From: Petunia secreta
Taxonomy: Eukaryota > Streptophyta > Magnoliopsida > Solanales > Solanaceae
Assembly (NCBI GenBank): GCA_029990175.1
Contig: JARKIP010000017.1
Span: 14,526,001 to 14,590,000, forward strand
DNA length: 64,000 bases
Direction of reading: 5' to 3'
Within the stretch, counting starts at the first letter, position 1, and each line of letters opens with the position of its first letter. A program made the translations under genes and the position numbers. The notes under the pieces were generated by a model. The model searched no databases. It had not been told where the DNA came from and saw nothing but the letters and a program-made list of their open reading frames with translations. This document shows positions 44,299 to 56,262 of the stretch, piece after piece.

Positions 44299-45423
44299 TG
44301 GAACTTGAACCGATAATCTTCTATAAAAAATTTATATTAATGATTGCTTATCGTGATATGAATTTCTACATGTTTAAACAACGACATTTAATCAGATAGG
44401 AACCGTCAATTAAGGTTGAGTGAATTTCTAAGAAGATTCTGTTTTTTGTTAGAAAGGCTTTAATGTTGATTTTCTAAACTAGAAAGGCAGAAGAATAAAA
44501 CATGGGTAATGATTATACTTGATTAGTTGCCCTAGTATAGTGCCTTATCCTAGCACACATAATTTTGCCCATTAAGTTTATCCTATTGTATTTCATATTA
44601 GCTTTAATTAATTATATATGAAGTCAAAACTAAAGCCTATCAAAGTATGAATACTTGAAACTGTGACTAGTTTTTATTTCGTCATAGCCACTTCAGTAAG
44701 TATCTGTCTTCAATCTATGGTGCAATTCTGTTTTGGCTATTTAAAGTGGTGGAGCCATAAAGTTGATGAAGTTTGATTTGGTGCCAAATGTTCAATTTAA
44801 GTGCTACTTACAATAATCAATAACTCATGTATGTGTTCGAAAAAATATAGTTGGTTAGTCACCAAAGTGGCCAAGTTAGAATGCATATAATATACACATA
44901 CATTAATTTTATGCATGAATTAAGATTTGTATGTAGTTTGTCAGTTATCAAAGTGGCCAAACTATGAAATGTATAAAATTACACATGCATAAAATTATCC
45001 TATATTTATATATGCATTTATGTTCATATAGTTTGTTCGTCACTAAAGTGGCTAAACTAGTATATTTATTGAAAGACGTGCATATATAAAATTATCAATT
45101 ATCCATGATAATTATGAAATACCTATTACTGAAAATTAAGTGGATGAATTAATGTTTCAGTATTGCTACAAATTAAGAACTACCCAAAAGTGAATTAATT
45201 ATTCTATGATTAGTGGACATAATGAGGCAAATTAAGATTTTTAGTCAAATATATTTGTATATCCAAATATGTCATGTATGTTTGATTAATAATATTTAAT
45301 TTTCTACAAAAGTTTAAAATGACATTTAAATTACAATAGTATGTCGTAATATCTACCCAAAGGAGAATTATGGTGTACTTTTATTGTTTTCTTTGAATCC
45401 ATTGATTCTAATTTATGAGCATG
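44299..45423 (+). other. leader region of the Copia element with three diverged repeats
   Basis: AT-rich non-coding sequence. A motif of the form TAGTTNGTNAGTCACCAAAGTGG is present near 44849, 44933 and 45030, separated by about 85-97 bp of related AT-rich sequence. No gene is seen. Confidence 0.55.
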
Positions 45424-45879
45424 TATATTTATTCTGCAGCTGTTTCTCTTCATTCGCAAGCTTCATCTGTTAGTGTGTTTAATGGATTGAACTTCTCTGA
45501 ATGTCATGAGCAAGTCTAGTTCCAATTAGATGTCATAGATCTTGACTTGGCTTTGCTGTAAAATAAGCCTGTTGTTATTACTGATTCGAGTAGTTGGGAA
45601 GATAAGTCCTTCTATAAAGCATGTGAATGCTCTAAAAGGTTGAGCCTTATGTTTATGCGAATGACTATAGCCAACAGCATTAACAGTGCTATTCCACAAA
45701 CAGAAAATGTCGGTGAATACCTGAAGTTTATGGAGGAACATTTTCGTTCTGCAGATAAGTCTCTCGCTGGTACATTAATGGCAGAACTCACGACCATAAA
45801 ATTTGATAGATCGTGTAATATGCAAAACCATATCATCGAGATGACTAACATTGCATCCAAGCTTGAGTCCTTGGGTTAA
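45424..45879 (+). pseudogene. gag pseudogene of the Ty1/Copia element
   Basis: The reading frames match Copia gag. VFNGLNFSECHEQV comes first (near 45475), then stops, then an open part with MRMTIANSINSAIPQTENV, EYLKFMEEHFRSADKSL and MQNHIIEMTNIASKL, ending at a stop at 45877-45879. It lacks the zinc knuckle and all of pol, so the element is a 5' remnant on the plus strand. Confidence 0.8.
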
Positions 45880-48100
45880 GTATTACAGTTAATATATAAA
45901 TATGCTTATCCATCAGTCTCAACTGTGGTTTAGAACCTTAAATTGAGAATCTACATGCTAAACAGGAGAAATGCTATCTGTACATATTCATATTGAACAC
46001 GCGAATATCTATTAATTTTGGAAAGAAAAATACAAACAAATTATAGCTTTAAGAAAGTATTGATTGTAAATTTTTTTCTTATATCATTAAAGATGCAGTT
46101 AATATATATAACATGACACCTGTGATGGATTGAGTAGTTTCAATGCCTTGCAGACACTTGTGCTATCACATAACAAACTATTGTGTTGTCTGTCTCTTCC
46201 CTTTTTTTTCATTGTCTGATTGAAATATTTCTAGAGCAGCAATCTCATCATTGTTAGTTACATATTTGAAAAAAATATATAGAACACAATGGTCAATGGA
46301 GCATTACTATAATCGGTTGAACTTTAGACCTTAGGGTCTCAAAGTTATACATAGTCAGTTCCCAACTTCATACTTTTCGTTGAAAGTTCTCTAACTTGAG
46401 CCAAAAACTCTAAAGTTTGAAGCTGGTTAAGCATAACTTGAAGCTCAAAAAACTTAAGTTCAACTTTAGTCAAGTTTCCAATTTCAGACCAAAGATTTGA
46501 AGTTTGATCTAAAGTGGCCAAAGAGAAAATATTTTTGAAAAGTGGACACGACCAAAATGGCATGATCCAAAATAGATGTTTGTGCACTTCCCCCTCCATA
46601 TCCCAATTGGGGAACTGCACAAATCGTCACTTTTTAGCCCGACATTACAGTTTAAACTATTTTTTAAAAATTATTTAATATTTAGCCACTTTTTGAACTT
46701 CAGACCTTAGGGTCTATTCATCAAACCTTCAGGTTAAACTTCAGACTTTCAAGTCTTAACTTCAAACCTTCTATGCCTAACTTCAAACCTCACACTTTCA
46801 GGTTTGAAGTTCGATAAAGTGGTTAGTAATTAATATTTTTAAAAGTTGGCTAAGAACTAAATAACATGGGGAAAAGTGGTCTCCTGGCAAAATTTTTACT
46901 ATTCCAATAGACAAGCCCATGGTAGGGCCACTGGTATAAAAGGGGAAATTTCCAAAAAATAGGACACTCTAGCGCCACTCTCACATATTTTTGGCACGAT
47001 GAGAAATTTTTTATATTTTTAGTCATCTTTTCCAAACTTACGTGTAAAATATTTTGGAGGGTGCTGGTGATTGCTCGGAACTTTTGAGCTAAAGTTTCGC
47101 ACAAGTCAGCAAAATTTCTTAGCACGACTTGGCGTTTGGGTTAAAAGATAAAGAGTTTTTTTATGAGGACAAAAAATAAGATGGTGGTGCTAGGAGAGTC
47201 TAGTAAACGCAAAAACTAATATGATAGGCTTTTCTACATAAAGTTTCATCCGTTGTCCCCAAATTTGACCGATTTTGAGGGTTTATCTGCATTTTCTGTG
47301 GTTTAACGCAATAACCTCCAGCTTGGCAAGTGTTTCCCTGCCAAGATAATAAAGCAATTTAGTCAGGAGAGGCGGTGATGGAGTTGAGGACAAATATTGC
47401 CTATTTTCCAAGATTTCAAGGAAAGCTTTTAGGGAAAAGGGCGTGAAGGAGTCGAGAGGCAATTAGTTGGAAGAAAGGGGTGAAGGGGTGGAGCGCAAGT
47501 GTTGTGTATTTTCCAAAATTTTAAGGGAACTTAGTTGTTGACAGAGGAAAGGGTTGAGGCAATTGTTGCCCTGAAAAGACCTTAATGGTTGCCTATTTGC
47601 CAATAGTTCAAGGCAATATAGTTTAAAACATGTAGTTTTGAGGAATATTTTCAATCGAATATTATTAGTTGAAGTCTATTTTTTGTTAAACCATATTAAA
47701 CAGAATAAAAAAGTCAAAACATTGCCTCCGGTTTCATAGTTCTGTAAATAGTCTCGCCCCTTGGGCACTTGTGAGATGACAATTTGTAGGAAACGACCCA
47801 ATAGGCCCCGATCCTTAGCATTTAGTCTCATTAAGTCAAGTTGATAAAAATATTCACAATTATGTTTAATGAAGATTAGTTGGAGAAATATTTTCCTCCC
47901 ATCACATAATAAAAGCTTTGCGGTGTTAACATTCATATTCACGTTGAATTATTGAATTAGTTTCTAGGGTTTGAGTCAGTTAAAGAAATGTAGAGAGAGA
48001 AATGAGAAAGATTTGGGAAATGAACTAGCCAAGCCACCTTTTTGGAGTCCCACTTATATTATATAAGCCTAATATAATCCCACAACTTTACTAGTTGGAC
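45880..48100. other. non-coding stretch with a loose inverted-repeat array
   Basis: No gene is supported. 46310-46830 is rich in AACTTCAAACCT / AGGTTTGAAGTT-type words in both orientations and contains TTAGACCTTAGGGTCT and TCAGACCTTAGGGTCT about 370 bp apart. 47370-47620 has short partial repeats (GCCTATTTTCCAA, GTGTATTTTCCAA). The remainder is AT-rich with no recognisable feature. Confidence 0.5.
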
Positions 48101-48235
48101 TGTTGAATAATAATATACATCTGATATAAATGAATAAGCATATTACACTTGGGCTACAACTATAACTAACTCTACTAGCTAAACTATATTGAATTTCTTA
48201 TTGGACTAAAGACCATATAATTTATTAGCCCAACA
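48101..48235 (-). repeat. candidate 3' LTR of the minus-strand Copia element
   Basis: In element sense it starts TGTTGGGCTAAT and ends TTCAACA, giving TGTTG/CAACA inverted ends and only 135 bp. It is preceded by CCAACTTGAGTGAGGG, which resembles the Copia polypurine tract. The other LTR is outside the window, so the right limit is unproven. Confidence 0.45.
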
Positions 48236-49989
48236 CCCTCACTCAAGTTGGAGGGGGAAACTAATTTGCAATTGGTCAACAATTCATAATGAAGGATGCC
48301 AAATAGTGGAACCGTAAGAACATCAGTTAGCTGACTTCGAGTAAGCACATGAGAGAGATATAAGACCATAAGTAAGTTTTTCACGTACAAAATGGTAATC
48401 AATCTTTGATGTATTTTGTGGGCTCATGAAAGACTGGATTCTTGACAATATGAGTTGCTGCCTGATTATCACAAAACATAGAAAGGAGATTAGGAATATG
48501 GACAGAGATATCAAGCAATAGCTTAGAAAGCCATGTTAATTCTTCTACAACCTTGCTGAGTGCTTTATATTTAGCCTCTTTCTTAGATTTCCACCCAATA
48601 AGACTATCTCCCAAGAAGATACAAAAGCCTTTAACTAATTTCCTTGTATATGGATAGGCAGCCCATCCATTATCTCTGTAAGTAGTAATGGAATAATTAG
48701 GAGAAGATGAATAAAACAAACTCAGGTCCATGGCGGGCTTTAGATATCTAAGCATGTGCAAAGCAACATGCAAATGAGGTACACGAGGAGACTACATAAA
48801 CTTACTTAAATGCTGTACTCTAAAAGAGAAGTCAGCCCTGGTGTGAGTTAAAAATAAAAGCTTTCCAATTAGGCGTCTATAAGGTTCAAGCTTGGAAGAA
48901 GGACCGCAAAATCTACCCCTCAGTTTGGAGTTAATATCAAGAGGACTAACAGGAAGAGTGGAGTCCCAAACCTCATATTCCTTCAGCAGATTAGCAACGA
49001 ACTTCTTCTAATTTAGTAGGACCCCACCAGACAATTAGTCACCTCTATACCAAGAAAATAATGAAAAATCCCCAAGTCTTTGATTTTGAATTCGGCATCC
49101 AAGAACTTCTTCAAAGCATTAATCTCAAATAGATTATCACCAGTTAGAATAAGGTCATCCACATAAACTGCGACAATAACCATATTACTAGAGGACCCTT
49201 TGACAAATAGAGAATAATCTTTGAATGAATGAGTGTATCCTCTTGCACGCAGAGCTTGAGACAATTTAGCTTACCAATGTTTGGATGCTTGTCTCAAACC
49301 GTAGAGGGATTTCTTTAGCTTGAAAATAAGGGAATTGTTGCTGAAGAAGATGAAACAAAAAGATCAGGGGGAAGTTTCATATAAACATCTTCATATAATC
49401 ATAATGAAGAAAGGTATTATTAACATCTAATTGGAAAATTGGCAAATTCCTTTTAGTGACAGCATCAATGAGACACTTAATAGTAGATAACTTGACCACA
49501 AGAGAGACGGTTTCGATGAAATCTACTCCTTCAACCTGAGTATCCCCCCTTATTACAAGCCTTGCCTTGTGCCTTTCCACTGAACTATCAACCCTATATT
49601 TAATCTTGTAAATCCATTTACATCCAATGGGTTTCTTACCTTTGGGTAACGGGAAAGTTCTCCAAGTATTATTATATTCCAAGGCTCCAAACTCCCTAGT
49701 CATTGCAGCCTGCCAAGTTGGGAAGCATGCTTCCTGAGTATAACTTGTGGGCTCAATATCTGCATGTTGGACAAAATACGAAAGAGAAGAAGGAAGTTGG
49801 CAGTAATAATCAGCTAGATATGAAGGAGGATGATGAGTTCTAGAGGACTTCCAAATAATAGGAGAAAAAGAAGTAGAGGAAGAAGGAGGAAGTTGGGGAG
49901 TTAGAAGAGGATGGAATTGAAGTAGGAGATGTAGAGGAGATTGAGGAATGTTAAAGAACGGAAGGGAAGTGTCTGAAAATGTGGCAAGA
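48236..49989 (-). pseudogene. 3' half of a Ty1/Copia pol pseudogene
   Basis: Read on the minus strand, fragments run in order. First comes the Copia reverse transcriptase: GCKWIYKIKYRVDSS and RHKARLVIRGDTQVEG near 49480-49640, then the YVDD active site in VYVDDLILTGDN near 49130-49180. The Copia RNase H follows, with GWAAYPYTRKLVKGFC and GWKSKKEAKYKALS near 48560-48670, and FCDNQAATHIVKNP near 48430-48480. Stops and frameshifts separate them. The 5' part (gag, protease, integrase) is missing because a family A LTR begins at 49990; it may continue beyond that insertion, outside the window. Confidence 0.88.
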
Positions 49990-52727
49990 TGAAACGACCC
50001 GGTCAGTTGTTTCAAGATTTAGGACTCTGATTGGCATATCGATAGTCTTAAAAGCTTTGTGGGGTCCATTAGGACCTGACTGTAAAATTTGAGCTGGTTC
50101 AGACCTCATTTGATAGGTTTTTTAGAGAATGTTTTCGTTTCGGTTGTCGGTAAAGCCTAAAAGAGGTTTTCGAGCTTGAATTGAATAAATGAGCTCCAAT
50201 TAAAAATATGAAAGTTGCGTTAGGTTTGTATGGTCATTTTTAACATGTGGGAACTTTTGGAAGTGAAATCCGTGGTTGTTCGGATAGTTTTCACTAAAGC
50301 TTCGAAAGTCAAGAAATCGACCTCTTTTTGTGGGACCCATATCTTGAGTTTTAGAGATTGGATTTAGGATCCGTCTTTACGAGCATGTCGCAATAGTTTC
50401 GTATGACTTGTATACAAAACTTGAGGTCATTTCGAGCCTTGTATGGTCATATTCAAACCTAAATCGCAGCACTAGTAGGTATTGGTGCATAATTCTGCAC
50501 CGACCAGACAGGCCTATGCGATCGCACACGTGGGGCGCCTGTGTGCTTCTTTCTACAGCCCTAAAGAGCCACCGCATTGTTGGGAACACGATCGTGAAGA
50601 AGGGGTGGTGCGACAACGCCCTTGGTGGCGCGAAAGCGCTGTTTTCTGGGTATAAAATGGCCTTGTCGGCTTGTTTTGTTCCATATCCAATTCCAAGTGG
50701 TTCTAAGCAAAATTTAATGTACCAAATTAGAGGATATCATCCGGTATGGATTCCAGGCTAGCTAATTTCATTAATTCATGAATTTTGAATTAGAATCCTA
50801 TGAATTTAATTTGGGAAGAAAGGGGTTAGAACCCTAACTTTGGAAATTGGGAAATTTATCTGAACTGGATTAAAAAATGTAATCTAATAGTGTATTTGAC
50901 CTCGTGAGAGTATGAGAAGTCTAGAATGTAAAATGTTTGGGTATTCGGCTAAGCCCGACCTAGGGGCATTTTCGTAATTTCCTTCTATCTTCGGCTAATA
51001 GCTTGAGATTCAGTTTGTGACCGCTATTTATTCAAAATGACTTCTTTGGCTTAGAGAAAAGTGGTTCTAGGAGGTGTCGGGAAGGAAAAAAGCTCGTTTG
51101 ATAGTTGATTCGGCCGAGTCTAAAAGGTAAGTGGTTTCATCCTTTTTTTTACGGCATTCGGCCTGTATGGATGTTCTACGCACGTATTCTTCTTGTGAGT
51201 AGCTGCCGAAGAGGTGTATTTGATACACTAGAACTTCATGAATAACTATTTGTTAGGTTGTTTAGTATTATTATGTGTTTACTGTGTAATTACGAGTATG
51301 ATACTCTAATTGTAAGTGTGATGTGTTCCGTTTATCGAGTATGTACATTATAATGTTTTGTATTTATTGTCGAGTTAAGGATATGGGAGCTATGTTTGCT
51401 TAAATGTTAATTGAGGAGCTACAAGTTTAAAATTATGAGTAGAACCAAGGGTTTAGACTGGACTATGGATATTGATTAAGAGTTTATCATTTTGTGATAT
51501 GCAACCTTATGATAGATGCATCATATTGGGCTCAACATTGAGCTGTGAATAGAAGTATCTTGTTGGAAAATAAACTTGAATTGTTAGGCCTTGACACGTG
51601 AATGACACATTGAGGAATATCTATTGTTGAACTATAAGCATAGTATTGAATTGAGAAGGGAATCCCGAGAATGGTTATGAATATAAATTAAAACATAGAA
51701 CTATCCGATAGGTTGGAAATCCTTATAGGTTCACAAGGCTTGCTTATTGTCTGGCATTGGATATCACATCTTCATGGATGAGCTTTGAGAATAGGAGTTT
51801 GTACTCCAGTAATGGGTTTGATATGTACTTCTCGACAGTCGATGAGAGTCCCGTGCCGGTGAAGGGTTATTACTGCAGTATTTTCTGGCAGTCGATGAGA
51901 GTCCCGTGCTAGTGAAGGATTATCATTTCATATATCTCTTGATAAACGATGAGCGTCCCGCGCCAGAGATAGGTGTCGGGCACATGTGACCCCATTGCAT
52001 CATACTATAATCGTTTTATTTCATTGCACCGGCCGCCCTGTATTGTGTTATTGGAGTGTGATATTTTGTGTATGTGTCATGTATTTCTGATTGTTGATAT
52101 ATTTTGGGTTACCTATATATTTCTGTCGATCTTAATCTCTGGTTGTTTATGAGTTAATGGTTTCTTACGTGTTTCCCATTATTATCTGGCTCTGCCTTTT
52201 TATAGTTGAAATAAGATGAATTTGATTTATCTGCTTTTCTTCTCCCTGGCTAGCATATCTACTTCTTCGAGGTGGCTAGCCAGCCCCCACTTATGGAGTC
52301 CTTTTGACTCATCCTCTGTTTGTTTTTGTCTATTTATTTCGTTCCAGCAAGTTCGCTCCAAGATTGAGTTCGCCACGTGGTTGAAGAGCGAAGACGATTT
52401 CAGCTGACAGGGTGAACCAACTTTTGTTCAGGATGGACATCAGTTTTATGTTTATTATCTCAGTTTTATTTTGCTCTCTTCATGAGACTTATTTGTATTC
52501 TCAGATGTATGTCTGGATAGCGCTAAACTTAGTACATTGGTTAGTAAGCTGTAACTTCTTCTGTACAGCTTATGTATAATTATGTTCGTATCTCTTTAGG
52601 TCTTCTTTCTTATCTATAAATTTATTTTATGTTTATTTTTGTGATCAATTCAAAAGGGTTCGCCCGATGGGTCTAAAGGTGGATGTCGGGAGCCCGCACG
52701 GCCTAGCTGAAAGTCTGGGTCGTGTCA
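49990..52727 (+). repeat. 5' LTR of family A (copy 3)
   Basis: About 2.74 kb from TGAAACGACC to GGGTCGTGTCA. It contains TATAAAATGG (50651-50660), repeated at 63897 in the 3' LTR, and a three-unit CGATGAGAGTCC minisatellite at about 51829-51985. Short frames here, such as 50408-50761, are not genes. Confidence 0.88.
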
Positions 52728-52729
52728 GC

Positions 52730-52742
52730 TGGTATCAGAGCC
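52730..52742 (+). other. primer-binding site, initiator tRNA-Met type
   Basis: TGGTATCAGAGCC lies two bases after the LTR and matches the initiator tRNA-Met 3' end exactly. Confidence 0.92.
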
Positions 52743-52924
52743 CGGTTTAGAGTCTATCAAAACAAAGATAGTGTCTAGTAGAGTCTCGCTGATGGGTACG
52801 TAGACATCCGTACTTATCTACGAGAGGGTATGATGGAATTTAGGAAGTTTCTCTTTATTCTTTTCTTATTATGCGTCGATCTTCTTGTGTGATCTTAAAT
52901 TTTTTTGTTAATTCATTTATAGTA

Positions 52925-54360
52925 ATGGCAAACCCTCGTGTGGCAATTCAGCATAGGGTAGGAGCTCAGGACGAAGCAGTCCAGCCTTGGGCTAGAGTTG
53001 GCCAAGCCCCGAGAGTTGTGGATCGTGCTGATGATCCAGTTATGGAGGCCCCAACTGTGCTAGCTTGCAGTGGGCATGGTAAGTAGGGCCATGTCGTTCC
53101 TTCGGCTCTCTGCAATGCTTTTATGAGAATCTTGGCGGCACAGATACCGCATGAACCTCCTATTCCCTAGGCGGCTCATCAGGTTGTCGCAGATGTAAAT
53201 GTTCAGGCTCAAGGAGCTCCTATTCCAGTTCCTGATATTGCCCCAGTAAATTATGTTCTAGAGACAGCATGTGTTGTGCCTCCTGTTGTTCCGGCTGGTC
53301 AGCTAGCCCAAGTAACAATCAGTCCGAGTGATCGAAAAGGTTTCATTATTTCACCTGGTTGAACCCTCCGATATGCTCAGGTCATGCATCAGATGATCCC
53401 CGTGATTTTTTAAAACAATGTCATTGTATTCTTCAGGATCTTGGTTATCTCGAGCAGTATGGTGTTGATTATAATACTTTCCAGTTCCAGCGTCTAGCCT
53501 TGGATTGGTGGACCGCCCTTTTATCAGCTAGGCAGGACTTGCCTAAGCTGACTTGCTGTGAGTTTTCTCATAGATTCGTAGAAAATTTCCTTCCACACAG
53601 TGAGCAAGATGAAAAGTGTCACCAGTTTGAGTGGATTGGACAGGGTATCCTGTCGGTTTCAAAATATGAGATTGAATTCTCTAAGATGGCTGAATATGCT
53701 CCAGAGCTAGTCCATGAGCCTTCCGAGAAGGTTCAAAGATTTATTGGTGATTTCTATCCTTCCTTGAGGTCCCAGATGGCTCGAGAGGCTGAGGTCGGGA
53801 CTCCATTTGATGCTGTTGTTGATATTGCTCGGAGGTATGAGGTATATCGTAAGTTGGAGCGTGAATAGTCAGAGCGGGAGAGCAAGAGATCCCGTGGCCC
53901 TGGTTGGCACCATAATACCTCATTAGGAGGTAAGAGTTCTAATTATTGTGGAAGGTCACCTGCCAGGTTATCTCATCTTATAACGCGTGATTCTCAGAGT
54001 GCGCCAGTAGTTCGTCAAGATCAGACTCTGTTTTCACTTTATAGCTATCAACAATTTGTTAAGCTTCCATTTTCAGTGAAAAGGTGTTATCATTGTTGTG
54101 AGCCTAGTCATCCTTGGAGGAGTTTTACCTAACTTCGGCAAGTAGGAAGTCGTCCTTTCTCTCACCATTAGGCACCTGCACAGTCGAAGGAGATCTCATT
54201 TAGGGCTCAATTATCCAGAGATATGCCACCATTCAGCAGGGGCCGAGAGTGTGGTGGTAGTGGTTCCTCTAATAGTGATTATCTAGGCAGTGACTCAGCT
54301 CAGCCGTGGCAGGATGCTGAGGCATCCGATGTGGTAGACCCAAGTATTTCTTCTTCTCTT
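52925..54360 (+). pseudogene. gag pseudogene of family A element
   Basis: It starts MANPRVAIQ at 52925 and stops at 53086. Two further frames continue it. The capsid domain at 53359-53868 is well preserved (FLKQCHCILQDLGYLEQYG, DWWTALLSARQDLP, VSKYEIEFSKMAEYAPELV, VVDIARRYEVYRKLE), as in plant Gypsy gags of the Tekay/Del type. A remnant CYHC knuckle (CYHCCEPSHPWRSF near 54090) has lost one ligand. After 54360 the sequence degenerates and no protease or pol follows before the nested element. Confidence 0.82.
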
Positions 54361-54650
54361 ATAAGTAAGATTTTATTCTTCCGACTGATCTGGAATTCGT
54401 TTATCTTATCATGTTTTCATGGTGTCCTGGGATGTCAAGAATCTGTTGCGGTAGAGGGGTGAGCTTATGGTATAATTTATTCTTGGCATTTGTGAGTCCC
54501 TACTAGTTTATTTGGTTTAAATGTGAGGAATTTGGGAGTGAGTGTTAGTATTGTCTGCTTGGCATCTTGTTGTGCCACCTACTGTTACTATGTCTATCTT
54601 TATTTTGTGTCTTCTTTTTCCGTTGTTCTTGTGTCTGGTACTAAGCTCCA

Positions 54651-55868
54651 CATTAGCTTGCACCTTCTTGGTATAAGAACACGGTTTGAGCTTGTTTTTA
54701 CAACCCCAATCCTGTTCTACGTTATCTTTACATTTCTTGCATTTGTGTCTTTGTTTACATTTCATGTTCTTGTTCTTGTTGTGATGTTACTGTGCTTATT
54801 ACAAAAAAATTTAAAAAGAAGAAAATTTAAAATATTTTTGTTGGTTGGTTGTTTGGATGAAACAACCACAGATTTGGATTCACCACTGTTTGGAGATTCA
54901 AACGAGCACTGGTCGTACATCATTTGACAACTAGGGTTTCTCAAGGTTTTTAAACTGCTCCGACGTTGGTGGTACTGTTGCAAAACCCCAGTTGAGTTTT
55001 GATCATTTTGACGTCGAAACTGGTGGTTGTTATTTTATTTGGGTCAAGTTTGAGAATTCAAATTTCCGATGTTTTAGCCACCATCTGTACGCCGAAAAAT
55101 TGTTACATTGTAACAGTGTACGGACGAGGCGAAGCCAACGATTGGTTTGCTTGGAACTTAATATTCCTCCGTTCGTAGATAAAATTAAAAATAGAGAAGC
55201 GACCTTAAATCTTGTTTGATTTCTGGGTTGTGAACAAAATTTTAAAGTGTCCGTACATCGGAGTAAAGGCTCACGATTCCATTGAAGAAGAAAGGGGAAA
55301 AGACGTCATTCCCTAAAACCCCACGTTAGCTTGCACCATCTTGATATCAGAACACGGTTTGAGCTTGTTTTTATAACCCCAATCCTGTTCTACATCATCT
55401 TTACATTTCGTGCGTTGGTGTCTTTGTTTCCATTTCATGTTCTTGTTCTTGTTGTGTTGTTATTGTTCTTATTACAAAAAAAATTTAAAAAGAAGAAAAA
55501 TTTGTTGTTGGTTGGTTGTTTGGATTAAACAACCACAGATTTGGATTCACCACTATTTGGAGATTCAAACGAGCACCGCTCGTACATCATTTGACAACTA
55601 GGGTTTCTTAAGGTTTTTAAACTGCTCCGACGTTGGTGGTACAGTTGCAAAACCCCAGTTGAGTTTTGATCATTTTGACATCGAAACTGGTGGTTGTTGT
55701 TTGATTTGGGTCTAGTTTGAGTTTGAGAATTCAAACTTCCAATGTTTTAGCCACCGTCTGTATGCCCAAAAATTGTTACATTGTAACAGTGTACGGACGA
55801 GGCGAAGCCAACCATTGCTTTGCTTGGAACTTAGTATTCCTCTGTTCGTAGCTAAAATTAAAAATAGA
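54651..55868 (+). repeat. tandem duplication of LTR end, PBS and leader (673-bp period)
   Basis: 54651-55196 and 55324-55868 are about 90 percent or more alike by eye, offset by 672-673 bp. Each copy starts with the LTR end (TTAGCTTGCACC), then a primer-binding site (TGGTATAAGAAC at 54669; TGATATCAGAAC at 55342), then the same non-coding leader with GACGTTGGTGGTAC and GAGGCGAAGCCAAC. 55197-55323 is the spacer at the junction. Confidence 0.9.
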
Positions 55869-56262
55869 GTTATCCTTTTCTTTTGTGCCTGTGAAATCTC
55901 ATTAGTATATCTCTGGAGTAAATTCTTCTACTCGAGATACTACTAATTTGTTTGAGCTTATAGAAGCTCGTGCGTGGGATGATGCAAAATCCATAGTGAA
56001 TTCTTGACCTCCTGTGCACCATTAAATAGCGTTAGTTCCATCGAGTCGAATCAATTCACTCTTCTCGAAGAAGACAGTGTGACTTGTAAAATTCAGAGGA
56101 TCTTAGAGAAATTGATCAAGCCAAGGAAGCCATTGGTTACAAGTTCTTGAGTGACCGAACCTACAAATTGAGTGGACCCGAGCGCTACCTAACAAAATTA
56201 AGGGAGTGTGTAAGGTGATTTCTAACCTTAACATTTTCTTTTTTTCGATTTGTGTAGGTTCA

